DNA of 64,000 nucleotides from JANNBN01 sp031430595. Its GTDB lineage: Bacteria > Actinomycetota > Acidimicrobiia > Acidimicrobiales > JANYDT01. The number at the start of each line of letters is the position of its first letter. Position 1 is the stretch's first letter. Location of the stretch: positions 13,940 to 77,939 of the forward strand of contig JANPBU010000019.1 of assembly GCA_031430595.1 (NCBI GenBank), read 5' to 3'. Below the pieces are notes generated by a model, which saw nothing but the letters and a program-made list of their open reading frames with translations, did no database searches and was not told the DNA's origin. Positions 23,870 to 32,887 of this stretch are shown one piece after another. A program made the translations under genes and the position numbers.

Positions 23870-25813
23870 ATGAACCATTCGGCTAATCGTCGTTTGTTCA
23901 TGCTCGATCACCGGGCTGGGCGCCAAGCGGTTGGCCATCTTCGCGCACACCTTGGCGTTCTGATGCTTGCGATGTTTGCCGTTCTATCTACAAGGTTTGC
24001 TGTGCCCGTTTCAACACGTTTGACCGAAGAAACACTGGTGTCTTTCGGAATCGTCGTACTGTTCTCAGGTGGTGTTCTGCGCATTGTGTACCGGGGTGCG
24101 AAGGCCCCGACGCGCAGGTACCTTCACGTCATTTCGTCGGCCTTCATCCTCGGAACACCATTAGTCTGCGGGCTTATCGTTATGACGAATCGTTCGTTGG
24201 AAGGGCTGACCCCTCGACATATTGGTCGTATTAATACGTCTGCTTACCTTGTGTCCGACCCGGTCCGTGATGCCACCGGTATCGGGGTAACAGCTCGAAT
24301 CAAAGTTGACGGCAAACATTTGCGCGCTACCGCTTTCGGACTATCCGGAACCGACCTGGCCAAACGATCGGCAGGCGAAAGCGTTGAAGTAGTCGGAACC
24401 GTGAAGGGTTGGTCGCGCGAGCCGCCGTCGTGGGCAGTCGGCCGCCATCTCGCCGGAACCGTAAGCCTGACTACGGTTCGATTGACGAGTCGTGGGTCGG
24501 TACTCGCAAGACTTGCTAATGGGGTTCGCTTCCGAATGAATAGTGGCGCAGCATCACTACCACCTCTGCAACGCAGCCTGTTTATGGGGTTTGTTCTTGG
24601 AGACAACCGTGAACAATCGATTGAGGTCGCCGACGATTTCCGCGCCGCTGGCCTTTCGCATCTTCTGGTTGTTTCGGGCCAAAACGTTGCGTTTGTGTTG
24701 GTTGCCGCTGACCCGCTCTTAAGACGATTTGGCTCGAAACCGCGATTCGTTTTTTCGCTCGTTGTACTGGTTACCTTTGGGGTGATTACAAGGTTCGAGC
24801 CATCGGTCTTGCGCGCCGGAACCATGGCCGCTCTTACCCTTTGGTCCCGCCAGCTTGGGCGACCCCAGCCAGCAATACGAATCCTGTCGCTCAGCGTGAT
24901 TACTTTATTGATCATCGACCCACTTCTCAGTAGGTCGTTGGGGTTTGGGCTGTCTGTATGTGCAACCGGCGGGCTTGCTTTGCTCAGCGGTCCGATCGAA
25001 AGAAGGCTGCCATTTCGTCGAGCGATTTCGGCGCCGCTGTCGGCTACCTTCGCCGCACAAATTGCAACGTTCCCGATGCTTGTTAGCCTTGGTGGGGTTC
25101 ATCCGTTGTCAATCGCTGCGAACATGGTTGCGCTTCCTGTCGCCGAACCAGTGATGGTGTGGGGCGTGCTCGTCGGGGTGCTCGCCGGGTACGTTGGCCC
25201 ATTTGGGGCTGCAGTGCTTCATACGCCATCGCGAGTACTTATCTGGTTCATCGCGAAAGTCGCCTGGGCCACAAGCAGCCTCGTTCAGGTGTCCTGGTTA
25301 CCGAAATGGTGGCCGATCGCTCCACTCGTTGGCGTTGTTGTGACAGCAGCAATACGAAAACTTCCGACCAGTGCACGGCGGACAACTCGGATACTCGTTC
25401 TTCCAGCCGTTGCGTTGGCACTAACGACAATGCATGTCACACAACAACCATCGAGAACCACCTTCACCCGATTGGCTGAAGCCGGATTTGAGACCCACAT
25501 TGCGAAGGGACGGGTGATTGCGATCGCGAAGGGTCGAGTGTTACCCCGAGGAGTGCTGCAAGGTCTTCGCGATGCAAAGGTAAATCACGTTGATGTACTC
25601 GTAGTGAGCCGGGCAACTGGCCAAACATGGCGTGCACTGCAACCAATCCGAGCCCGAACCAGCGTTGATCTCATCATTACGCCCGGTCGAGATTCGATCC
25701 TGGAAGAAACCCCGATACTTGGGCTTAGTGGCGACGAGAATGCAATCATCGACGGCTGGAAGGTAACCTGCCCGAAATCAACGTGCACCCTCATCCGGCA
25801 AGGAACGCCCTAA
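23870..25813 (+). CDS. comEC: ComEC/Rec2-family competence membrane channel protein
   Basis: A 647-residue multi-pass protein. After three N-terminal membrane segments comes a DUF4131/OB-like external region (residues ~100-215), then the competence domain marked by GDNREQSIEVADDFRAAG and SHLLVVSGQNVAF near 245-280 and a further run of helices to about 530. ComEC carries single-stranded DNA across the membrane. The usual C-terminal metallo-beta-lactamase nuclease domain is not recognisable: the last ~120 residues lack an HxHxDH motif, although a degenerate beta-rich segment (VDVLVVSRATGQ) remains. Forms an operon with comEA. Confidence 0.88.
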   Translation: MNHSANRRLFMLDHRAGRQAVGHLRAHLGVLMLAMFAVLSTRFAVPVSTRLTEETLVSFGIVVLFSGGVLRIVYRGAKAPTRRYLHVISSAFILGTPLVCGLIVMTNRSLEGLTPRHIGRINTSAYLVSDPVRDATGIGVTARIKVDGKHLRATAFGLSGTDLAKRSAGESVEVVGTVKGWSREPPSWAVGRHLAGTVSLTTVRLTSRGSVLARLANGVRFRMNSGAASLPPLQRSLFMGFVLGDNREQSIEVADDFRAAGLSHLLVVSGQNVAFVLVAADPLLRRFGSKPRFVFSLVVLVTFGVITRFEPSVLRAGTMAALTLWSRQLGRPQPAIRILSLSVITLLIIDPLLSRSLGFGLSVCATGGLALLSGPIERRLPFRRAISAPLSATFAAQIATFPMLVSLGGVHPLSIAANMVALPVAEPVMVWGVLVGVLAGYVGPFGAAVLHTPSRVLIWFIAKVAWATSSLVQVSWLPKWWPIAPLVGVVVTAAIRKLPTSARRTTRILVLPAVALALTTMHVTQQPSRTTFTRLAEAGFETHIAKGRVIAIAKGRVLPRGVLQGLRDAKVNHVDVLVVSRATGQTWRALQPIRARTSVDLIITPGRDSILEETPILGLSGDENAIIDGWKVTCPKSTCTLIRQGTP

Positions 25814-25948
25814 AGCAACCAGGACATCGATCCGCTTATTGAGATCCTCGGCCCACTCAAACCGCAAACCCAGATAGGTACAAATCGAGGCAAAAGACCA
25901 ATACACAAGGGTTATGAGGTGCAGTGCAAACTCGCCAAGTATTGGCAC
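25778..25948 (-). CDS. Doubtful small membrane ORF in the comEC-holA gap
   Basis: A 56-codon minus-strand frame from GTG 25948, with one hydrophobic segment (EFALHLITLVYWSFASICTY) followed by an amphipathic charged tail (EWAEDLNKRIDVL). It overlaps the end of comEC by 36 bases. It reads like a protein, but there is no clear ribosome site and no recognised family. The rest of the 349-base gap 25814-26162 shows no gene. Confidence 0.25.
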   Translation of the reverse strand: MPILGEFALHLITLVYWSFASICTYLGLRFEWAEDLNKRIDVLVALGRSLPDEGAR

Positions 25949-26162
25949 GGCGCGCCCGGCCGGTACGAGATTGTTCTTTCGTCTGAGTTAATTTTCTGTG
26001 CGAAACGGAACATTGCACCATCGTCGCAGCCAGTTAACAAGAACACGACCAAAAATCGACCGTATCGTGACGTAGTCGATGTGAGCTGAAAACTCTACGA
26101 GACGAGGCGATAAATAGTCAGAAGATGACTGACCGGTCGCGCGATCGGTATCCTGTGAGTCG

Positions 26163-27200
26163 ATGAATCTTGATCAAGTCATGCGCGAAGGCGCCGTCGT
26201 GTTAGTCCGCGGCGATGATCCCGTACTGCGTGACGCTACGGTTCGAGAATTCGTTCAAGCTGCGGTCGGATCAGACGACATGTCACTCTCGGTCGACGAA
26301 TTCGGAATGGCCGAAGAACTCGACATTGCAGCGGCCATAGATGCTGCCCTCACCCCTCCGATGTTCTCGGCCCGCCGGGTCGTGTTGATCCGAGAAATCG
26401 GACGCCTCGATACGGTAGGAGCCGAAGTAGTGCTCGACTACTTGGCGGGTCCGAGCCCAACCACCACGCTCATCTTGGTCGCCGGCTCAGGCACCATTCC
26501 CAAAAAAATCATCGATGCGCTAAAACGGCTCGGCGCAATCGTCGAAACCGAGGCCCCGTCAGGCAAAGCTCGACAAGCTTGGGTCGACGAACGGCTCGCA
26601 GAGGCATCGGTGCGCCTTGACCGGCGAGCTGCTGTTCGTCTGTCTGAACATCTTGGCGACGGATTGTCACGAATCGACGGCATTCTCTCAGTGCTTGGCG
26701 CAGTGTACGGCGACGGTGCGCGCATCGGCGTTGACGAACTCGAACCGTTCCTTGGTGACGCCGGAACCAGTGCCCCATGGGACCTCACCGACGCAATCGA
26801 CCGTGGCGATGTGGCGTCAGCGCTCGACCAACTCAGGCGGCAAATGAACGCCGGGGACCGACATCCATTGCAAGTCATGGCCAGCCTGACGTCGCACATT
26901 GGCAGAATGCTTCGCCTGAGTGGGGCCGGAATTCGCGACGAGCAACAAGCCGCACAGGCGTTGGGTCTTAAAGGAAGTACGTTCCCGGCCAAAAAGGCAC
27001 TGACCCAAGCAAATCGTCTCGGGCCTCGAGGGGTTCACCGGGCCATTCATCTACTGGCCGAAGCCGATCTTGACCTTCGGGGCCGCCGTGACGTGCCCGG
27101 CGGAATCGTGATGGAAGTACTTATTGCCCGCCTCGCCAGGCTGGGCTCTGCATCATCGAGCCAAGCCGGAACGGGTCAGGCCGGGCCGAAACGTCGCTGA
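26163..27200 (+). CDS. holA: DNA polymerase III subunit delta
   Basis: A 345-residue HolA homologue, the clamp-loader delta subunit that opens the sliding clamp. The N-terminal domain reads VVLVRGDDPVLRDATV and later FSARRVVLIREIGRL, typical of HolA, and the C-terminal helical domain contains PLQVMASLTSHIGRMLRL and the ending LLAEADLDLRG. It follows comEC, as in many actinobacteria. A TATCCT box lies eight bases before the ATG (26149-26154), so the transcript may be leaderless or nearly so. The rpsT gene converges on it. Confidence 0.92.
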   Translation: MNLDQVMREGAVVLVRGDDPVLRDATVREFVQAAVGSDDMSLSVDEFGMAEELDIAAAIDAALTPPMFSARRVVLIREIGRLDTVGAEVVLDYLAGPSPTTTLILVAGSGTIPKKIIDALKRLGAIVETEAPSGKARQAWVDERLAEASVRLDRRAAVRLSEHLGDGLSRIDGILSVLGAVYGDGARIGVDELEPFLGDAGTSAPWDLTDAIDRGDVASALDQLRRQMNAGDRHPLQVMASLTSHIGRMLRLSGAGIRDEQQAAQALGLKGSTFPAKKALTQANRLGPRGVHRAIHLLAEADLDLRGRRDVPGGIVMEVLIARLARLGSASSSQAGTGQAGPKRR

Positions 27201-27210
27201 GGAACAACGG

Positions 27211-27254
27211 GACAAACAAAAACAGCCGCCCAACGTCAACGACGAAAGCGGCTG
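27211..27254 (-). terminator. Rho-independent terminator of rpsT
   Basis: On the minus strand a CAGCCGC/GCGGCTG stem (27248-27254 and 27223-27229) is followed by TTTTTGTTTG. It sits just after the rpsT stop and also between the convergent holA and rpsT genes. Confidence 0.75.
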
Positions 27255-27291
27255 CAAGAGGTGTCGAGGCGAGAGCCCCGAGTATAAAAAG

Positions 27292-27561
27292 TTAGGCGCT
27301 GAGCTTGGCGATGCGCTTCATCAAGGAAGACTTGCGGTTCGCAGCCTGGTTCTTATGAATGACACCCTTTTGTGCAGCGGTGTCGAGACGTTTGACAGCA
27401 AGACGAAGTGCAGAGACACTTTCTTCGCTGCCTGGTTCGGCTGTGGCCACGCGAACGGCGGTCTTCACACGGGTTTTGAGCTCGCTCTTGACTGCCTTAT
27501 TGCGCGTTTGCGCCTTGGCGTTCGTGAGAATTCGCTTTTTCTGGCTCTTAATATTCGCCAC
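27292..27561 (-). CDS. rpsT: 30S ribosomal protein S20
   Basis: An 89-residue, highly basic protein with the S20 pattern: MANIKSQKKRILTNAKAQ at the start, RNKAVKSELKTR, and KGVIHKNQAANRKSSLMKR near the end. It is part of the small ribosomal subunit and binds 16S rRNA early in assembly. The start is GTG 27561 with an AAAGGA ribosome site upstream. It is a single-gene transcript ending in the terminator at 27211-27254, opposite in direction to lepA. Confidence 0.96.
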   Translation of the reverse strand: MANIKSQKKRILTNAKAQTRNKAVKSELKTRVKTAVRVATAEPGSEESVSALRLAVKRLDTAAQKGVIHKNQAANRKSSLMKRIAKLSA

Positions 27562-27813
27562 GGCGGCTGGAAGTCCTTTACGAAGCGGGCTGCACGAGTG
27601 TGGCCCGGGTGATCAAACCCCTCTTCAGGGGCATCTCAGACTAGCAGGGTAACAAGCTGCAACGATTCGGCCCTCACAAGAAACGGAAATCACAGCAGTT
27701 CCACATCTGCGTCATGGTGTTTGGCCTGGCACCGCATAAGCTGGCGAGTCGCCATCCTGCTTACTTTGCCCACCCGGCAAGGTCACTGAAACGGTTCGGC
27801 GTTTACCTACCTC

Positions 27814-29631
27814 ATGAGCCTCGACCGCAGCACAATCCGCAACCTCTCTATCATCGCCCACGTCGATCATGGCAAATCGACCCTATCTGACCGAATCCTT
27901 GAACTCACTGGCGCGGTCGATGCCCGAGATATGCGGGCCCAATATCTCGATTCGATGGACATCGAGCGCGAACGAGGCATCACCATCAAGGCTCAAAATG
28001 TACGGGTTGGCTGGACGCCGACCATCGGAACCGGTGCTGGGAAACATCACACCATTCACCTCATCGACACACCGGGCCATGTTGACTTCGGCTACGAAGT
28101 TTCTCGGTCTTTGGCAGCATGCGAAGGCGTGGTGCTGGTCGTTGATGCCGCTCAGGGTATTGAAGCGCAAACCTTGGCGAATTGTTACCTAGCGCTCGAA
28201 AACGATCTCGAAATTGTGGCTTGTCTGAACAAGATCGATCTTCCTTCGGCCGAACCCGAAAAGTACGCAGCGGAAATCGAAACGGTTCTTGGTATTCCAG
28301 CCGACTCGATTTTGCGAATCTCAGCCAAAACCGGAGTTGGAATTCCTTCATTGCTCGACGCGATCTGCGAACGTATTCCTGCGCCGGTCGGCGACCCTGA
28401 CGCGCCGCTTCAGGCATTGATGTTCGACTCGTACTACGACGAGTACCGCGGCGTGGTTTCGGCAGTACGCATCATGAACGGCCGCCTGAAAACAAACGCC
28501 AAAGTGTTTTACATGCAAGCGCGTGGCACGCACGAGGCACTCGAAGTTGGGGTTCGAACACCATCAAATTCACCGGTCGCTGAGCTCGGGCCGGGCGAGG
28601 TTGGCTACCTTATTTCTGGCATCAAGAATCTCGCCGATGCGAGGTCTGGGGAAACAGTCACCGACCCTCATCGCCACGCGGCGAGCGCCCTGCCCGGTTA
28701 CAAACAACCCAAGCCAATGGTCTTTTGTGGGCTGTACCCGATCGACGGCGACGACTTCCCGGTACTTCGAGATTCACTCGACAAACTCAAACTGAGCGAC
28801 GCTTCGATCACTTACGAACCGGAAACGTCGGCTGCTCTCGGTTTCGGGTTTCGCTGCGGATACCTTGGCCTGCTGCATATGGAGATTGCTCGCGAACGAC
28901 TTGAACGCGAATTCAATCTTGCGCTTATCGCTACCGCCCCGTCTGTTGAGTACCAGGTAACGACGACCGACGGGGAACTTGTTCTTGTTGACAATCCTTC
29001 GCAGATGCCCCCGGTCAATCACATTGAATCGATTGCTGAACCGTATTTTAAGGTAAGTATACTTACACCTTCTGACTACACCGGCACCATCATGGAGCTA
29101 TGCCAAAATCGTCGCGGCGACCTGGTTCGAATGGACTATCTCTCGCCAGAGCGGTTGGAAATGGTTTACCGAATACCACTGGCCGAAGTCGTTGTTGACT
29201 TCTTCGACGCCCTGAAAAGTCGAACCAAGGGTTATGCATCACTCGACTACGAACTTGACGGTTACGCCGAATCGAATCTGGTGAAGTTAGACGTCCTTCT
29301 CAACGGCCTTCCGGTGGATGCTTTCTCAACCATCATCCACCGAGCCAAAGCCGAAGAGTTCGGTCGAAAGATGACCGCGAAACTACGCGAACTTATTCCT
29401 CGTCAGATGTTCGATGTTCCGATTCAGGCCGCAATCGGTGCCAGGGTTGTCGCACGAGAAACGGTCAAAGCTAAGCGTAAAGACGTTCTTGCAAAATGCT
29501 ACGGCGGCGACATCAGCCGAAAACGCAAACTGCTAGAGAAGCAAAAAGAGGGTAAGAAAAAGATGAAGTCGATTGGACGTGTTGAGGTACCGCAAGAGGC
29601 GTTCATCTCGGCACTCAAACTCGACGACTAA
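27814..29631 (+). CDS. lepA: Elongation factor 4 (back-translocating GTPase)
   Basis: A 605-residue LepA/EF4. G motifs: G1 AHVDHGKST near residue 16, G2 region RERGITIK, G3 DTPGHVDF, G4 NKIDL. Domain II, domain III and the family-specific C-terminal domain follow, with the EF4 hallmark KRKLLEKQKEGKKKMKSIGR near the end. LepA acts on the ribosome under stress or during initiation and subunit maturation. The 250-base space before it (27562-27813) shows no gene. PPOX follows 22 bases downstream. Confidence 0.96.
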   Translation: MSLDRSTIRNLSIIAHVDHGKSTLSDRILELTGAVDARDMRAQYLDSMDIERERGITIKAQNVRVGWTPTIGTGAGKHHTIHLIDTPGHVDFGYEVSRSLAACEGVVLVVDAAQGIEAQTLANCYLALENDLEIVACLNKIDLPSAEPEKYAAEIETVLGIPADSILRISAKTGVGIPSLLDAICERIPAPVGDPDAPLQALMFDSYYDEYRGVVSAVRIMNGRLKTNAKVFYMQARGTHEALEVGVRTPSNSPVAELGPGEVGYLISGIKNLADARSGETVTDPHRHAASALPGYKQPKPMVFCGLYPIDGDDFPVLRDSLDKLKLSDASITYEPETSAALGFGFRCGYLGLLHMEIARERLEREFNLALIATAPSVEYQVTTTDGELVLVDNPSQMPPVNHIESIAEPYFKVSILTPSDYTGTIMELCQNRRGDLVRMDYLSPERLEMVYRIPLAEVVVDFFDALKSRTKGYASLDYELDGYAESNLVKLDVLLNGLPVDAFSTIIHRAKAEEFGRKMTAKLRELIPRQMFDVPIQAAIGARVVARETVKAKRKDVLAKCYGGDISRKRKLLEKQKEGKKKMKSIGRVEVPQEAFISALKLDD

Positions 29632-29641
29632 GGGCTGCGTC

Positions 29642-29647
29642 TAGTCT
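29642..29647 (+). promoter_or_regulatory. -10 box TAGTCT, leaderless start of PPOX gene
   Basis: TAGTCT, six bases (gagatc), then ATG at 29654, just after the lepA stop. It suggests the downstream gene has its own promoter. Confidence 0.5.
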
Positions 29648-29653
29648 GAGATC

Positions 29654-30067
29654 ATGACTGACCACGGCATTGAATCGCTTAAAAACCATCAATACATTTC
29701 GCTCGCCACATTCCGTCGAAACGGTGAGGCAGTCAAGACACCGCTTTGGTTCGAGATCGAAAACGGGATTATTTACGCCTATACCGAGGCTGGGTCGGGA
29801 AAAACCAAACGGATTCGAAATAACCCGAACGTCGAAATCGCGCCCTGCACGATGAAGGGCGCGATTATTGGCGAAGTGCTTCACGCCCACGCCGTTGTAG
29901 GTGGCCCAGAGATGGCATCAATGGTGCACGGCATCCTCAAGAAGAAATACACGTGGAAGATGTGGGTTGTCTCGACGATGGGTGCAATTCCGGCGGCGTT
30001 GCGTTTGCGTAAGCCGAAGGGCGACGAGTTTTTGAAAATCACTCTCGTCGCCCCGCAGCCGAGCTAG
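29654..30067 (+). CDS. PPOX-class (probably F420-dependent) oxidoreductase
   Basis: A 137-residue split-barrel flavin/deazaflavin-binding protein. The pattern YISLATFRRNGEAVKTPLWF, then YTEAGSGKTKRIRNNP, matches the actinobacterial PPOX-class F420-dependent group (TIGR03666-like). Members reduce various substrates with F420H2; the natural substrate is unknown. The protein is full length. Its stop is three bases from the stop of the convergent SPFH gene. Confidence 0.82.
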   Translation: MTDHGIESLKNHQYISLATFRRNGEAVKTPLWFEIENGIIYAYTEAGSGKTKRIRNNPNVEIAPCTMKGAIIGEVLHAHAVVGGPEMASMVHGILKKKYTWKMWVVSTMGAIPAALRLRKPKGDEFLKITLVAPQPS

Positions 30068-30070
30068 TTA

Positions 30071-31114
30071 CTACTGAGCCGGTGCTGGGACCGGGACCGT
30101 ATCAGTGGTTGCTGCTGCGGCAGCAGTACCGAGATTTTGTGAAGGCGTCAGAAAGATGTTTGGGCTCGAGCCTTGAGGTATGAAGTACACCTGGTTACCG
30201 TTTTTATACACCGCTTCAACCTGACGGAGTTGAATAAGGCCGGGGGTCAAACTGTTGGCGATCGCACGGTTGGCTTCGGCTTCACCGTCGGCACGAATCC
30301 GTTGTGATTCAGCCTGGGCCTTGGCCTCGATCAGAATACGTTCGGCTGACTTTTCGGCAACAAGACGACCAGTTTCAGCTTCAGTCTCCTTCTGCTTGCG
30401 TTCAATTGTCGCCTTTTGGGCAGCAGCCTCTGCCGCAATGGCCTGGTTCACCTGTTCTTGGATATTTACGGGAAGGTAAAGCTCGCGAACGTCGACCGTT
30501 TGCACAATGATGCCCTGCTCAGCAAAACGCTTGGTGAGCGCTGAATTGATGCGTTGCTGTATTTCACCGCGTTTGCTGGTAATTGCCTCTCGCGCTGGGT
30601 AACCGGCAAACACGTCTCTGGTGACCGAACGAACACCGGGGCGAACGATGCGCTCGCGCAAATCATTTTCGTCTTTGATGTTATTGAACAACCGAACAGC
30701 CTTTGTTTTGTCGAGACGGTAGTTGATGGTGATATCAACAGAAATCGTTGCACCTTCAAGTGATGCGGCTTCTACCGAGTCGTCGCCGCTCCGGTCACCT
30801 TCGCTCGCCGAACGAATCATTGACGTTTGTTCGATACGGGTCGAGAACTTTTCAACCCTGGCGCCGATGGGGGACACGAGGTGCCATCCGGGCTCCATCG
30901 TTCCCTTCACCTTTCCCCGCACAATTTCAACCCCAATTTGGTTGGCGTCGACCGACACGAAAGATCGAGAAACGAGGTTGAAAGCCACCAGCGCACCGAC
31001 TCCGAGTGCGCCGAGTAGCACCATGGTTCGAGGCTTGCAGCCCGAGAGATTTACTTCCGGCAGCTTTACGTTGGGTTGGTTGAACTGTCTGGGATTTGGG
31101 AATTGGTCGGACAT
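30071..31114 (-). CDS. SPFH/band 7 (prohibitin-like) membrane protein
   Basis: 347 residues from ATG 31114, preceded by a clear AAGGAG ribosome site. A polar N-terminus with Pro/Asn leads to one membrane helix (about residues 32-50), then the SPFH domain with QIGVEIVRGKVKG, EPGWHLVSPIGARV and ISVDITINYRLD. A long Glu/Ala/Lys coiled coil (roughly 225-290) follows, and an Ala/Thr/Pro tail. Such proteins oligomerise into rings at membrane microdomains; the partner is unknown. The upstream frame to 31153 is not needed. Confidence 0.88.
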   Translation of the reverse strand: MSDQFPNPRQFNQPNVKLPEVNLSGCKPRTMVLLGALGVGALVAFNLVSRSFVSVDANQIGVEIVRGKVKGTMEPGWHLVSPIGARVEKFSTRIEQTSMIRSASEGDRSGDDSVEAASLEGATISVDITINYRLDKTKAVRLFNNIKDENDLRERIVRPGVRSVTRDVFAGYPAREAITSKRGEIQQRINSALTKRFAEQGIIVQTVDVRELYLPVNIQEQVNQAIAAEAAAQKATIERKQKETEAETGRLVAEKSAERILIEAKAQAESQRIRADGEAEANRAIANSLTPGLIQLRQVEAVYKNGNQVYFIPQGSSPNIFLTPSQNLGTAAAAATTDTVPVPAPAQ

Positions 31115-31250
31115 GATTTCTCCTTGGTTGCGACTCTTAGTTGCAACATACACCCTGAGGTGTCTCAGTGAGAAGATTGTTGCCGATTTCAGCCGCTACC
31201 CTTTCAGGTGTAATCGCAACTGAGAATTGCAGCACAGACCTTTGGTGGCC

Positions 31251-31982
31251 ATGTCCAGAACTCCCCGAGACGAAACGAAGCGGCTCATCCTCGATACCGG
31301 GGTTGGCCTGTTGATGGAACGTGGGCTCGAAGGTGGGTGCGCACACGTTGGCCTTTCCGATGTTCTGCTGGCGATCGAGACTAACGGTGGTCGGCGCATC
31401 ACGAACGCCTCGGTGTACGGGCGCATTTGGGCCAATCAGGCAGAGTTTCACAAAGACCTCCTGATGGAAGCCGCCGCCGGATTCCCATCGCAGGAAGAAC
31501 AGGTTTCGCGACAGGTGGCGCTCGCAACACTGAGTCGACACGACCCGAATGCATCGCAAGTCGACGTGTTGCGAGATGTTTGTCGTGCCATCGGGGTGTC
31601 GCACCTTGCGGCCCTCTCTTCCTCGCGCTCGTGGCAAACCTGGTTAGCGATATGGGCACTTACCGTTTCGACACCCACACTTGAAGATGATGTTGAGCGG
31701 GGCCCGACGCTGGCAAAACAACACGCCATTGCGGTCGAAGCATTCGCTGAAATGTTGAGTGAAGTCCTCGCGCTCATCGGGGCAGAACTCGAACCCGGTC
31801 TAAACGTCGAGCAACTTGCAATGGCTATCTATGCGTTGTCGGAAGGTCTGGTTCTGCACCAACAGTTCTCGCCAGACCACGTCGTCAGCGTAAACGTAGA
31901 TGGCGAACCATGGACCCTGTTTGCCGTTGCGATGGAAGGCATCATCAACAGGTTCGTGACACTCGACGGAATACGAACATGA
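31251..31982 (+). CDS. TetR-like transcriptional regulator
   Basis: A 243-residue protein from ATG 31251 with a TetR-style N-terminus: SRTPRDETKRLILDTGVGLL, then an insertion (AIETNGGRRITNASVYGRI) carrying the recognition-helix pattern ASVYGRIW. The rest is helical and Ala/Leu-rich. The domain is more divergent than in the polyamine regulator. It overlaps the ribokinase gene by four bases (ATGA), so it probably regulates or accompanies that gene. Confidence 0.7.
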   Translation: MSRTPRDETKRLILDTGVGLLMERGLEGGCAHVGLSDVLLAIETNGGRRITNASVYGRIWANQAEFHKDLLMEAAAGFPSQEEQVSRQVALATLSRHDPNASQVDVLRDVCRAIGVSHLAALSSSRSWQTWLAIWALTVSTPTLEDDVERGPTLAKQHAIAVEAFAEMLSEVLALIGAELEPGLNVEQLAMAIYALSEGLVLHQQFSPDHVVSVNVDGEPWTLFAVAMEGIINRFVTLDGIRT

Positions 31983-32872
31983 CCCCCATTCGTTCGGGTG
32001 GTCGCGTTGTCGTTGTGGGAAGCATCAATATGGACCTTGTCGTAAAAGCGCACCACGTGCCAGCACCCGGCGAAACGGTTTTAGGTGAAAGCCTCTCGAT
32101 GTTGCCCGGAGGAAAAGGGGCGAACCAGGCGGTCGCGGCCTCTCGGGTCGGTGCGACGGTCGCAATGGTCGGCCGCATCGGCAACGACGCATTCGGGCAG
32201 ACACTTCGCGATGGTCTGCGCGCTGAAGGAATCAACACCGAACATATCGGAATCTGCAAACACGATCCGAGTGGCGTTGCGCTGATTACCCTGGCCGACG
32301 GTGGCGAAAACTCAATCGTTGTAGCGCCCGGTGCCAACGCATTACTTCGCAAGGTTCATATCGACGATGCGTTCGCAACGTTTGCCGATTTTGACTCAAA
32401 TACGGTGATGTTGATGCAACTCGAAATCCCGTTAGAAGTGGTGTTGCATTCAGCTCAGAAAGCCTGCGCGGCCGGATGGAAAGTTGTGTTGAACCCGGCA
32501 CCAGCACAACCACTGGCCGATGAATTGTTGGCCTGCGTTGACATCATTGTTGTTAACGAGTCTGAAGCCGAGATTCTTGGTGGGCTTGATGTCATTCGAT
32601 CGAAAGTTGCGACGGTTGTTGCAACACTCGGCGAGCGGGGTTTGGCCGTCTACACCTCTGATTCTGAGATCGTGATGCCCGGACTCCACGTTAACGTCGT
32701 CGACACGACCGGCGCTGGCGATGCCACCTGTGGGGTGCTTGCTGCTGCGTTGGCCTCCGGCCACTCAATTGCTGAAGCGAGCGATCTATCCAACCGCGCC
32801 GGTGCCCTCACCACCACCGGGTTAGGCGCCCGAACATCGCCAACCTCCACAATCTTGAATGCATTCAACTGA
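31979..32872 (+). CDS. rbsK: PfkB-family carbohydrate kinase, ribokinase type
   Basis: A 297-residue ribokinase-like enzyme, phosphorylating ribose (or a related sugar or nucleoside) with ATP. Motifs: VVVGSINMDLVVK at the N-terminus, PGGKGANQAVAASRVGA (PfkB signature 1), NPAPAQPL, VVNESEAEIL, and DTTGAGDATCGVLAAAL with the catalytic Asp (signature 2). Length is typical. It is translationally coupled to the preceding TetR-like gene. No sugar transporter is adjacent, so the physiological sugar is uncertain. Confidence 0.88.
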   Translation: MTPIRSGGRVVVVGSINMDLVVKAHHVPAPGETVLGESLSMLPGGKGANQAVAASRVGATVAMVGRIGNDAFGQTLRDGLRAEGINTEHIGICKHDPSGVALITLADGGENSIVVAPGANALLRKVHIDDAFATFADFDSNTVMLMQLEIPLEVVLHSAQKACAAGWKVVLNPAPAQPLADELLACVDIIVVNESEAEILGGLDVIRSKVATVVATLGERGLAVYTSDSEIVMPGLHVNVVDTTGAGDATCGVLAAALASGHSIAEASDLSNRAGALTTTGLGARTSPTSTILNAFN

Positions 32873-32887
32873 AACGACTGTGAATCT

